Assembly: GCA_949130495.1 (NCBI GenBank)
Contig: OX422218.1
Span: 42,726,651-42,790,650, forward strand
Direction: 5' to 3'
Origin: Sambucus nigra
Lineage: Eukaryota > Streptophyta > Magnoliopsida > Dipsacales > Adoxaceae
Length of the DNA stretch: 64,000 nt
Position numbers and translations under genes: made by a program. Of this stretch, positions 1-11,013 are shown one piece after another; positions within the stretch are counted from its first letter, which is position 1; each line of letters starts with the position of its first letter. The notes beneath the pieces were generated by a model. That model saw only the letters and a list, made by a program, of their open reading frames with translations, was not told the origin of the DNA and did not search any database.

Positions 1-825
1 AGTAACCGCCTTGCCCTACTGGCTCGGCTCACCTGCCTTCTTGTTCCCCTTAGCATGGAAACGATGATCCTGGCAATGTACAAGTGCGGCATTAACGACA
101 TCTGTATAAGTCACTAACGTCGGATTTCCAATCAAGTGCTGCCTGATCCTCCAGGCTAAGCCATCCATGAACTTTGACTTCTTCCGCTCCTCATCGCTCA
201 CCTCATTTGGCACAAAGTTTGCCAAACGGGTGAACTCCTCCTCATATTCTTCCACTGACCTATCACCCTGTACCAACTCGGTGAATTTCTTTCTCATCTC
301 AGACTCTACTGCTCGAGGAAAGTACTTGTGGTCAAACCGCACCCAGAATTCAGAAATCGGCATCAAATCCCGCTCCTCAGCGGTGGTAACGGACTCCCAC
401 CACTGTAAGGCTGCCCCCGATAGACGGAAGGTAGCCAACATCTGTTTCTGCACCTCTGTACCCTCTAACATGCGCAAATGGCGCTGAATGTTCTTCTTCC
501 AGTCACAAGCCTCCACCACATTGGTGCTACCTCGGAACTCGGGTGGGTGACCCTTCTGAAAGGTCTCCCTCACTCGCTGCCAAGACGGTGGTCCCACTGG
601 AGCCTGAACTGCTGGAGCCATTGGAGGCGGTGCCTGGGGCTGTGGAAAATGAGCTGCCATAGCTCGCATTGCTGTCTCGACCGCTTGGGCCACTATCACT
701 GCCACCTGAGTGGTAGAAATCAACTCGGGTGGGGGTGGTGGTGGCGGTATATGTGGCTCCTGGCGAGCCTCCCTCACCTCATCTCTAGCCTCAACCCTCT
801 CCGCTCTCTGTCTCTTTGGTGGCAT
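1..825 (-). pseudogene. gag: TE-A gag, interrupted and cut by the window edge
   Basis: Retrotransposon Gag, the structural protein of the virus-like particle. I start it at the ATG at 825 (MPPKRQRAE), because the open frame upstream of it is leader and TE-B has its MPPRR start at the equivalent place. Visible parts: a basic, proline-rich N-terminus with a run of eight prolines, a short helix VIVAQAVETAMRAM, then the retrotrans_gag core including GAALQWWESV, FWVRFDHKYFP, SVEEYEEEFTRLA and LAWRIRQHLIG. A TAG stop lies at 18-16 just after GEPSQ in a glutamine-rich stretch, consistent with CAG to TAG decay. The zinc knuckle and pol would lie beyond the left edge. The retrotransposon Gag family is certain; activity is unlikely because of the stop. 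Confidence 0.9.
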
Positions 826-1000
826 CTCAAATAGATTTAATTGTATAAGTACACAATTTATACAAAAACTTATAGCAGGAATACGATATCTCACAAGCGG
901 AAAATATAATCAACAGTCCTAATAATAGGGCTCTATAACAACCGAACGCTACGCTGAAACATAGAAAGCCGCACAGATCCTAAGGACACTAGAACCTGAT

Positions 1001-1012
1001 GCTCTGATACCA
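1001..1012 (-). promoter_or_regulatory. TE-A primer-binding site (Met tRNA)
   Basis: Minus strand reads TGGTATCAGAGC, the complement of the 3' end of plant initiator-Met tRNA, two bases inside the LTR end. It is where minus-strand reverse transcription is primed. Confidence 0.93.
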
Positions 1013-1486
1013 TCTGTGACACCCCGCCTAATTAATCCCGGGTGATCAGTCCTAAATCAAGTTAGAACATGTTTCTCATTTGGTCCATTCTTAGCATCAC
1101 TGTCGTCTTATTAAATTACTAACCACCTAAGTGAGAAAAATAGACTGGTGCCAATTTTTATCTTTCATTATTTAAACAAAAACCCATGCGAAAAATAAAA
1201 TAATACAACAATCACAGATAACTGAATTAATCATCCACAAGTAAAAATAATTAACCGAATAAACCATCAGTCCAAATAATAATAAATCCTGTAAAGACAA
1301 GAATGAACTCCCAACAAGTCTGATACAAATAAACGGAATGTGAGCGACATGCTCGAATAACTAATCATGAATTTCTACATTAAGATCGAAGAATGAGGCG
1401 TCTATCAAAATCCCGCAACATCCACATATCCTGCAGCAACGGATCCCTGGAATTTAGTCAAGGCTAGCGTCCCTGTGGCTGGACAC

Positions 1487-3189
1487 CTAAAAGGTTTTGA
1501 AAATAGATTTATAGCAAGGGTTAGTACCCAAAACATTTGGAAAACATTTAACAAATGATTAACTTGCAGTAATAAATAAATATGCATGCTCTTCATATTC
1601 TAGTTAGTATCGCACTCTCTTGAGGACTTCCTTACCCCTCCTCTAATGTACATTACTAACACTTTAATTAAATTACCGAGTTATTCATCTCATGACTAGA
1701 TAATTAACATAGTTTCTTTATACCCACCCTACTCTAACTGAGTATATAGTGATGATGATTTTTAAGTTATTAGTAACATCAAATTAACTAAAACATTTCC
1801 CTTTTTAAATTCATATAACTTCTACACTTGTTATACATATGAAACCACTCATATTTTTCATTACTAACCCGTATATAATTAATTATCCAATTATATACTT
1901 ATAATCATATTTCAGCATTCACAATCATACTGTAATATATTTAACAACTTGCATCCACCCGAGTAAAATACTCACAGAATGTAAATTCTATAAAGTGCTA
2001 TCCCACTAGGTACAATCACATAGCCAAGTTATCCCAAGTCAGAATTTCACACCAACTTGATAAAAATAAATCATTGGAGGCGGTCATATTCCTTCCCTGA
2101 AAGTGAGATGTCCCTCACCCATATAATGGACGCTATAACCTTGGGAATATACTCACCCTACTCCTCAAGCTAGGGGATTCATCCACTACGCGCAACCTCC
2201 CCATATAGCGCTATAGTATAAAATATCTAATCACTGATATTAATGTACACATCATATATATATACTATCACATCCGTATAAATATAAAAGTCCCGGCTAT
2301 ACCGTGCGGTAAATCCGTAACATAAGCCTATTAAATTATTAAGAGTTTATGGTCCAACTCTAAATATTAATTAAATTGCACCTTAATTAATTAAGTTACT
2401 TTTGGTGTCGCCCCCATCATAAATTTGGACGTACTCTCGTAGCCCGAAATAAATTTACCCGAGTCAAAATTCCCGACTCTAATTTATTAGCCTTTCTCTA
2501 ATTAAATTATTACATTTCGGTTTCGCTCAACCAAATTTTCTGCCTCAAACCTTAATTAGTTTATCTACAATTAATTAGATTTAAACTCATGTATTTAATT
2601 TCTCAATAATTAATTACATAAGATTTTAATATGAATTTCCCCTTTTATATAATTAACTGGCGAAACGGCCAAGTTCTGCCGACCGTCGATCGATCGACCC
2701 CAGACCGTCGATCGATCGATCGAACAGGTCTTCGTCTTCTTCGCGAAGACAGGGCAGCCATGGACGGATTTACTCAAACCCTAATCTCTTCTAACATGAA
2801 TTAGAAGCCTTCTTATCACAGGTACATATTAGAAACCTTATTAGGATCCCCCAGAAAGTCCACAACAATCATCAATTCGTCCATAAACTACTGATTCATA
2901 ATTTTGGGGAAAAATCTATCTTTATCCATAAACACATTTACACCCCAAATTTCTTCATCAAACACATTCTAATTTATCCGGATATCATTCTAACAGATAC
3001 ACATCAATATTCCATAATCAGATTTTTACATAATTCTTCATAAACTTTGGCAAATCAGATTAATATTTTCTTTTGTTTTTCAAAACCCCATGTTTATGCC
3101 ATGAAACCCCAAAACGAATTTTAATTCATTACATCACACAGGTATGAATTGAAAGATAGATTTAATACTATTGCAAGTTATTCACTTGC
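1487..3189 (-). other. Putative leader intron in TE-A LTR (GC-AG)
   Basis: Donor context TAAG|GCAAGTG, acceptor CCTTTTAG|GTGTCC, with CTAAC inside a GGGT/ACCC hairpin 34 nt before the acceptor. Length 1703 nt. Inferred by comparison with the same layout in five other LTR families in this window. Confidence 0.5.
2684..2724. repeat. TCGATCGA palindrome array in TE-A LTR
   Basis: Two clusters of overlapping TCGATCGA palindromes separated by a short CCCAGACCG spacer. They lie about 465 nt inside the putative intron, matching the array position in TE-B. Confidence 0.8.
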
Positions 3190-3808
3190 CTTAGGTTTCA
3201 TAGTGTCTGAATTTGAGATGGGTTCCAAGGTCGAAGATGACCTTTGTTGGCTCTTTTGAGATCCCCAAATGGCTTTGGCTGCTGTTAGGGTTTTCTAACC
3301 CTTTGATTCTTCTCTCTAATTAAGCTCAGCCATGCCCTTATTTTTTTTTATTAGGTTAATTTCCCTAATCCCGTTTTTTGACTAATGGGCCAAGCCCAAG
3401 TGACCTAAATGCCCCCGAGTGGGCCCGACTATGTCTAAAAACGTCCCGTGACCCGTTTACTACCCCCGGGTACACTTTTCCGACTATCTCGGCACATCCG
3501 AACTCAACTGTACACTCAGAATTTGCATCCGAATTAATTTATAAAAATACTTATCCCCCACCCAATATAGTGTATACCGACTTCCGGATGTGATAAGTAC
3601 ATACCTCGTCATTAATACTCGAAACGACGTAATTACATTATTACTATTCACTTAGTAAATAAGTTTCCCTAAATATTAACCATTCAATCCCAGATTAATA
3701 TTTATATATTATTTTACCATAATTAATTCATTAAATTACAACACACTAGTAATTTAGAATTTCTGAATTAATTAAATTTTAAATGTACCAAAAATACGGG
3801 GTGTTACA

Positions 3809-5514
3809 CCTTTAAGGTTAGCTGAGAGTTGTATCCTTGGGAGGTTTCATATATAAGAAACGATAAAAATACGTATTTAAAGTGAGAAGATTACGTAAAA
3901 TAATTACGAAAGAGAATAGATGAATACCTACTGAATTTGTATAGGTGGGAGGATAAAACCATGAGAGTTGTGTGGTAAGTTGGAATAATACCGAATCAAG
4001 GTTAGAAACGAACTGTTACATGTGATAACAAATAAGGTGATATGAGAAATAATGTCGTAAGTATGGGATTTGAGAATATACCCAATATTGATATGGTAGT
4101 ATTAGTATAGTTATATGATTGTGTATGCATATTCTATCTATGTGTGAAAACCATACCCACACTATTTGCTATCCCTGAGGTTTCCGCGCTGGGACGATCT
4201 TATCTCGTGTGCCTTATGGGGGATATTGACTCGTACTCGAGGAGATATATATCCTTGGTACAGGCTATCGAATTGATAATTCAGACGGTCCTAAGAGACG
4301 CGGGTATGTGCCATCATCTTAGAGACTTGGAATCTATGCTTCGCCTCAATATTGTTTGTGTATGTGTTAATACAATTCAAGAGTGATTCCTAATTTGTAT
4401 TCCACTTAGTACGAGTGATACGGGGATTGGATAGTAGAGTATGCCCTCACCATAGTTTTTATTTGGGGTGCTGTTATAATATATATATATATTATACGAG
4501 TATTTAATATATATATGAAATTATGAAATCTGGAACTGCCTACTATGATTTGATATGTTGGACATGGTTGATGACTCAAATTATAAATACTTGTTTTGAG
4601 AAAGTATAATATGACACTGGAAAACTTTATTGATTAATAAAGTTAAAACGAGAATTTTGGATACTAATTGAAATATTCTTTTCAAACAATTGTATCGTTC
4701 AATTTTAAATCCTACGAATAACCTAAGATAAGTTAAATCATTGGGGAAAGATAGTGTGATATATGATGAGATAGACCATTGGGAAGGTTAGTGCAATAGG
4801 TGAGCACATTAGAGGAGAGGTGAGAATTTCTCAAGAGAGTGTCGCACTAATATTTTGTTGCATTAGCCTGTAATCAGTTTAAATACTTGCTAAACGAATT
4901 TTTAAATCATATACACTATCGGGCTTTGACCCGTTTCTATTTCTCTTTCTCTCTTGTATATATATGTATATATTGCAGGTGCCCAGCCACAGGGGCGTCT
5001 TGCTTAGGATCCCTTGGAAGGAACGTGCTGCAGCTTAGGTGGGAGTTACAGGCCACTTGCTTAGACTATTTCATTTACTTGATTCCACTTCTATCATTCT
5101 CCTCATTGGGCATGTGTCGCCCTTTCCACCATTTATCTGTTGGGACATTTGTATTTCAGTTATTTCTAGTACTTTTACTTTGGGATTTATTCAGCATGTA
5201 TGTTTTACTTTAAGTTTTATATGTCGGGATTTAGTTGTTGAATGTTTAAATTAATTGGATTATATGTTCCAGGATTATTTTGGTGTGATTCGTTATATAT
5301 TAAATTGTTGTAAATAATTAAATCTTGTTTTCGAAATAAAATTTGAAAGGTAATGTTTAAAATGGTTTTGACACCTAGCTTAATTAATTAAGGTGTTTAA
5401 ATTGGAAAAGTTTTTCATTTGCGATAGTGATGCTAAGAATGAACCAACTGTTCACCATGATTTTAATTTAATAAAGGAGTGATCGCCCGGTATTTAATTA
5501 GGTGGGGTGTCACA
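3809..5514 (+). repeat. TE-B 5' LTR, 3' portion
   Basis: Matches the TE-B 3' LTR from about 11673 to 13384. Holds the hairpin CGGGCTTTGACCCG at 4920-4933 and the acceptor-like TATTGCAG|GTGCCC at 4978/4979. Ends GTGTCACA at 5514. The small open frames here (for example 4887-5213) are inside the LTR and recur in the 3' copy; I do not treat them as genes. Confidence 0.92.
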
Positions 5515-5516
5515 GG

Positions 5517-5528
5517 TGGTATCAGAGC
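5517..5528 (+). promoter_or_regulatory. TE-B primer-binding site (Met tRNA)
   Basis: TGGTATCAGAGC two bases after the LTR end; complementary to initiator-Met tRNA. Confidence 0.94.
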
Positions 5529-5698
5529 ATCAGGTTCTAGAGTCCATAGGATCTGTGCGGATTATTTTCGCTTCCAGCTTAACATTTTTGCGATAGAGCC
5601 CTATTGTTATGATTGTTGTATTTCTTCTTTTATGTTACATCTTCAGCTATTTGAGATTTGATAATGACTGGAGACTAATAAACTTCTTCACGTTTAAG

Positions 5699-6880
5699 AT
5701 GCCTCCGAGACGTGCACCGAAGGATAGACGTGCCCAGGCCGAGCAACCAGCAGCTCCGGCGCAAGGCACTATGAATGCTAATGAAGTAGCCGCCATTGTT
5801 GCCCAGGCAGTGAATGCCGTGCTAGCGGTGGTTCACCAGGCTCCACCCTAGATTCAGGTAGTGGCGCCAGTACCAGGACATCTTCCATCTGCATGGGAGA
5901 GGGTTAGGGATGATTTTTAGAAGGCGCATCCCCCTGAGTTCTCTGGTAGCTTAGATATCGTCACAGTAAGCCAATGGAAGAAAGACATCCAGCGGCATCT
6001 TCGTATGTATAAGTGCACCGATGTGCAAAGGCAGTTATTAGCTTCCTTTAAGCTGGTGGGGGCCGCTTTGCAGTGGTGGGAGTCCCCTACCACCTTGGAG
6101 CAGAGGGACACGATCCCTATTCAGTCGTTCTGGGAGCGGTTGACCGCAAGTACTTTCCACCCGCCGTGCAGACTGAGATGAGGAGGAAATTACTGAATTT
6201 GAAATAGGAGAACTCTACCGTTGCTGAGTATGAGGAGGAGTTGAAGAGACTTCTCACCATAGTGCCAGATGAGGCACCTACTGAGAGTAAGAAGATAATG
6301 TTGTTTGTGGACGGGTTAGCTTGGAGGATCCGTGAGCATCTTATAGGGAATCTATCTCTGAGTACTTTCACTGATGTACTCAATGTTGCGTTACTACATT
6401 GCCAGAATCACCGCTTCCATCTGCAAGGAAGAAAGAGAGCAGGAGAGTCCAGCCAGCAGGGCAGGACCGAGGGTAGTAGTGCTAGTGGGGCACCATCTCA
6501 TGGACAGACTCGTCAGCACGAGCAGAGTTCCCATCAGGGGGACCCTGCTAAGCGATTCCATTCAGGTGATTCCAGGCAGGGATTTGGGGGTTATAGGCAG
6601 GGTCAGCAGGGCCAGCCTAATCAGCAGGGCCAGCAAGGCCAACACCGACAGTAGGGTCAGCAGCAGGGCCAACAGCATGTTCATTAGGGCCAACAGGGCT
6701 AGTGGCATTGTGCTAACGGACAGCAGGGCCGTGGTCAGTAGGGTCAGAGGGGAGGCAACTTCAAAGCCCGATGTTTTGGGTGTGGTAAGCACGGCCATAG
6801 GCGCCAGGATTGTTCGAAGGGAGATAGGGCCCCACAACAGCAGGGTGCCCGTAATGAGGCGCAGAGACCACTTTTTCCAC
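5699..6880 (+). pseudogene. gag: TE-B gag, decayed
   Basis: Gag starting at MPPRRAPKDRR. The order is a basic N-terminus, helix EVAAIVAQAVNAVLAVV, a capsid-type core (QWKKDIQRHLR-like, GAALQWWES, YFPPAVQTEMR-like, YEEEF), a long GQQGQ-rich linker and a CCHC zinc knuckle CFGCGKHGHRRQDC encoded near 6770-6815. Lesions relative to the sister copy TE-B' (13569 onward): TAG for CAG at 5918-5920, 6205-6207 and 6652-6654, and a one-base loss near 6140 that shifts the frame. A further TAG at 5849-5851 is present in both copies, so it predates their separation. The family is certain; the copy cannot make full-length Gag without readthrough and reframing. Confidence 0.92.
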
Positions 6881-6899
6881 CTTCCCTCCTAGCTCCAGC

Positions 6900-9800
6900 C
6901 CTACCAGCCATTCCAGCAGCTCCAGTGCAGCAGGGGCAGTTACAGTACGGATGTTTCTATAACATCCACCAGGCAGCAGCTCCACAGGCACCACCCACGA
7001 TTGAGGGTATGTTTTCTATCCATGGTACTATGTGTCAGGTTTTGTTTGATACTGGGGCGATGCATTGTTTTATAGCTACGCATTTTGTGTAGGCCTTAGG
7101 GTTGTTAGCCACAGCAGAGAGCACAGTGACGTGTGTAGACTCACCACTGGGAAGTGGGTCGCTTATCTTCTTTATATGCTAGGGAGTGGGGGTAGAGATT
7201 GGTAGTTTGGTATTACCTGCAGACATGTTAGTCTTAGATATGCATGACCATGATGTTATTATCGGTATGGATTGGCTCGCAGCTTATAGAGCCATGATTG
7301 ATTGCTTCGGTGGGAGCATTATTTTTGCCATTCCGGGGTAAGAGATGTTTGTAGTGGCGATGCCTCGCCCAGAGGGAGGTTCGACCGCTCATTTCTATTA
7401 TATAGAGGAGGATGCCTCTAAGGAGGTTGTGATCCCTTTAGACTCGATCCCTGTTGTTCGTGAGTATTCCGATGTGTTTCAGGAGATACCAGATCTACCC
7501 CCCAGTCGAGAGATAGACTTTGTCATAAACTTATTACCGGATAGTAGACCGATAGCGCGCGCTCCATATAGAGCAGCAGTTAGGTCAGGGCTTCATTCGC
7601 AGGAGTACCTCACCTTGGGGCGCTCCAGTCTTATTTGTGAAGAAGAGAGATGGTTCACTGAGGTTATGTGTGGACTACCGGGAGTTGAACACGGTCACGA
7701 TACGAAATAAGTATCCATTGCCTCGAATCGATGATCTATTCGACCAGCTGAGGGGAGCAACTTTCTTTTCGAAGATAGATCTGAGGTCGGGAAACCATCA
7801 GTTACGTATTAGAGAGAAGGATGTTTCAAAGACTGCCTTCTTGACGAGATCTGGGTCTTACGAGTTCAGAGTGATGCCATTTGGTCTCACAAATGCTCCA
7901 GCCATATTCATGGACTTAATGTACCGAGTATTCAGAGAGTTCTTGGATCAGTTTGTCATCGTCTTCATAGATGACATTTTGATATATTCACACTCCGAGG
8001 AGGAGCATGCCGAGCACTTGAGGCAGGTTCTTCAGACTTTACGAGAGCATCAGTTGTATGCTAAGTACGAGAAATGTGGATTCGGGTTGCGAGAGGTACA
8101 GTTCTTGGGGCATGTTGTCTCTGAACAGGGGATAACAGTTGACCCGAGTAAAGTGTCAGCGGTGAGGGAGTGGGGACAGCCCACGACACCGACGGAAGTG
8201 CATAGTTTCTTGGGGTTAGCCGGATACTATAGGAGATTCATTCGGGGATTCTCCAAAATAGCGGGTCCATTGACGAACCTGACTCTCAAAGGGGTACCAT
8301 ATGTTTGGTATGATGCTTGTCAATTGGCTTTCGACGAGCTGAAAGACAAGCTTACTTCAGCACCAGTCCTTGCTTTACCGAAGCCGAGTGTAGAGTACCT
8401 GGTTTACACTGATGCCTCTTTATGGGGACTTGGGGGAGTACTTCAGCAGAAAGAGAAGGCTATAGCTTTTGCCTCCCGCAAACTTAAGACGCATGAGAAG
8501 AATTACCCCACCTATGACCTGGAGTTAGCAGCGGTCGTCTTTGCATTGAGGATATGGAGACACTATTTATTGGGGGAGAAGTTCCGTTTGTTCACAGACC
8601 ACAAATCGCTGCAGTACCTGTTCACTCAGCAAGAGCTGAATATGTGTCAGCGCAGATGGTTAGAGTTTGTGAAGGACTATCAGTTCGACATATAGTATCA
8701 TTCGGGGAAAGCCAACGTAGTTGCTGATGCGTTGAGCCGTAGACCGGTAAATGAGGTAGCGGACGTCTGGAAAGCAAAGTGGAAGGAATTGGGTCACCAG
8801 GACGCAGTATCCCATTCCTTCATATCTGTTATGATAGTCACAGTCAAGATTGTTACGAGGGTGATACAGGCACAGACCACAGACCCGTTTTTCCAGGAGA
8901 AGATTGTACGACTTTTACCTGAAGGTGCTGAGTCCTATTCTGTTAGTTCTGACGGGCGTTTGAGGTTTAATGGGAGATTAGTGGTTCCAGAAGGGGCAGA
9001 ATTGTATCATGCAGTGATGACCCAATCTCACGGGTCCCGATTCGTGGTACATCCTGGAGGAGATAAGATGTACCAGGATATGAGGAGGCAATACTGGTGG
9101 AGTGGGATGAAGAAGGACATTGTTGAGTTCGTGTCTAAGTGTTCTACCTGCCAGCTGGTGAAGGTGGACCATCAGAAACCGTCAGGATTGCTTCAGCCAT
9201 TGGAAGTACCCGCGTGGAAGTGGGAGAGTATTTCCATGTATTTTCTTACAGGGTTACCTACATCACAACGGGGCCACAACTCCATCTGGGTGACTGTAGA
9301 CCGTTTGACCAAGGTGGCTCATTTTCTACCGGTGCAGACAGATTATACCATAAGTCAGTATGCTCAGTTGTTCATTGCTGAGATTGTCAGATTACATGGG
9401 GTGCCACTGAATATTATGTCAGATAGAGACAATATTTTCGTGTCACGTTTCTGGGAAAGCTTTCAGGAGGCTATGGGTACTGAGTTGAGGTTGAGTTCAG
9501 CTTATCACCCACAGATAGATGGACAGACAGAGCATACTAATCAGATGTTAGAGGATATGATACGCATGTGTGTTCTTGATTTTGGAGGAGGTTGGTAGCC
9601 AAATCTTCCACTGGTAGAGTTTGCTTATAATAACTCTTATCATTTTACGATTGGTATGGCTCCATTTGAAACCTTGTATGGCAGGCCTTGTCGTTCTCCA
9701 ACTTGTTGGCTCGAGGTGGGGGATAACAAGTTGCTAGGACCAGAGGTAATTCAGGAAACCTCCGCGAGGATTGAGATGATTTGGAGTCGCATTCGAGTAG

Positions 9801-10327
9801 CCCAGAACAGGCAAAAGAGATACGCCGATGCGAAACAGTTCTTCCGCGAGTTTAATGTGGGGGACCAAGTGTTACTGCGTGTATCTCCTATGAAAGGAGT
9901 GATGAGGTTAAGGAAGAAAGGGAAATTGGCCCCGAGGTACGTGGGACCATTTCCCATTACCGAGAGGATTGAGCCGGTAGCGTACAGATTGGGACTACCA
10001 GAGCATTTACATCGCATTCACGATGTATTCCACATCTCGTCGTTGAGACGGTATCTTCGGGATGGTATGGCCCATACTCACATCACAATAGATGAGATAA
10101 ACATACAGCCTGACAGCTCTTACGAGGAGAGACCGGTGGCTATCCTAGACTATAGTGAGAGGAGATTGAGGTCGAAGATAGTTCCACTTGTACGGGTCCA
10201 GTGGGAGCATCATAATGTGGAGGAATCCACTTGGGAGCGCAAAGCCGATATGCGCGAGAGATATTCAGATTTGTTCTTACCAGGTATGCCTTATTTTCCG
10301 AATTTCGGGACGAAATTCCGTTATTAG
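6900..10327 (+). pseudogene. pol: TE-B pol: protease, RT, RNase H, integrase
   Basis: Polyprotein for element replication. Protease motif LFDTG near 7045. Reverse transcriptase from about 7590, with [25 protein letters not shown] and the catalytic FIDD box. RNase H follows with YTDAS, DLELAA and [10 protein letters not shown]. Integrase has an HHCC region (CSTCQL) and the core with SDRD and GQTEHTNQ; the terminal segment (VPLVRVQW, EESTWER) is chromodomain-like. Breaks: about 40 bases lost with a frame change near 7570, a TAG at 8693-8695 (CAG in TE-C), a TAG at 9596-9598, and at the first integrase catalytic position ISMY where TE-C has ISMD. Frame is otherwise continuous from 7637 to 10327, so decay is moderate. 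Confidence 0.93.
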
Positions 10328-10337
10328 GGGGGAAGTA
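10326..10337 (+). promoter_or_regulatory. TE-B polypurine tract
   Basis: Purine run AGGGGGGAAGTA directly before the 3' LTR start TGTAATACC; the plus-strand DNA primer site of LTR elements. Confidence 0.88.
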
Positions 10338-11013
10338 TGTAATACCCCGTATTTTTATGCTATATTAATTTCGGGATTTATTAAATTTAATGTGAATTAA
10401 TTATTTAATAAAAATCCAGAAATTAATTATGTTATAATTATTATCGCGATGAGAGTTAGTAATTATGGGAAAATTTGTTGAATATTACTAATGAGCAAAG
10501 TAATATATAATAGTGGACATATTAAATGTCACGAGTAAATAAAATGACAATTTTGGAAATTTGAGTCGGGACGCGCCCGTGTCGCGTCAGGAGTAAATAT
10601 TGATAAATAAAGGTAAATATTTTATAAGTTGTTCGTATGGTCGTTTTGAATGCGCCAACGCGTCCGAAAGGGTCGAGATAGTCAAAAAAGTGTGCCCGGG
10701 GGTTTAGTTTGGGTCTCGTGGCATTTTTAGGCCTAATTAGTACCCCGGGAAGGCATTTTGGACATTTCACATTTTTGGGTAATTAAACCCACGAAAATTA
10801 AAGGGTTTATATCAGATGTCTAGGTTATCATTTAGGGTTAGAAAACTCAAAACACTATAATGGCCATTGGAGAAGAGAGGAGATATCTCTCAAGGCAATC
10901 CAAGGCTCAAAACTCAACCGTTTGCACCGCCGCCACCGCCAACACGTAGATCGCGAGACGGGGAACGCAACCACACCAATTTCGATACCAAACAAGACTT
11001 CTGAAAATCCCAG

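Larger units (their letters stand above)
1..3808 (-). mobile_element. TE-A: Ty3/gypsy (Tekay/Del-like) element, partial
   Basis: The 5' part of a minus-strand LTR retrotransposon that leaves the window on the left. Seen in order on the minus strand: an LTR beginning TGTAACACCCC at 3808 and ending GTGTCACA at 1015, a 2-nt gap, a Met-tRNA primer-binding site (1012-1001), a leader, and gag from 825. The sequence immediately right of 3808 is the interior of a TE-B LTR, aligning with the intact TE-B 3' LTR from about 11673, so TE-A inserted into TE-B. Its target duplication cannot be checked because the other flank lies outside the window. Placement in Tekay/Del is inferred from LTR length, primer-binding site and Gag similarity to TE-B. 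Confidence 0.9.
1015..3808 (-). repeat. TE-A 5' LTR (2.79 kb)
   Basis: Ends TGTAACA...TGTCACA on the minus strand. Holds, from its 5' end: the U3 box at 3501-3482 (CGAGATAGTC), a donor-like AAG|GCAAGTG at 3190/3189, a TCGATCGA palindrome array at 2724-2684, the hairpin GGGTACTAACCC at 1529-1518, and the acceptor-like TTTTAG|GTGTCC at 1487/1486. No coding region is seen; small open frames inside are chance. Confidence 0.9.

Noticed and set aside
4887..5254. Plus-strand open frames of 70-108 codons in the TE-B LTR (also 12752-13039)
   Set aside because: They overlap the putative branch point and acceptor, are recreated in the paired LTR with length changes, and match no protein family.
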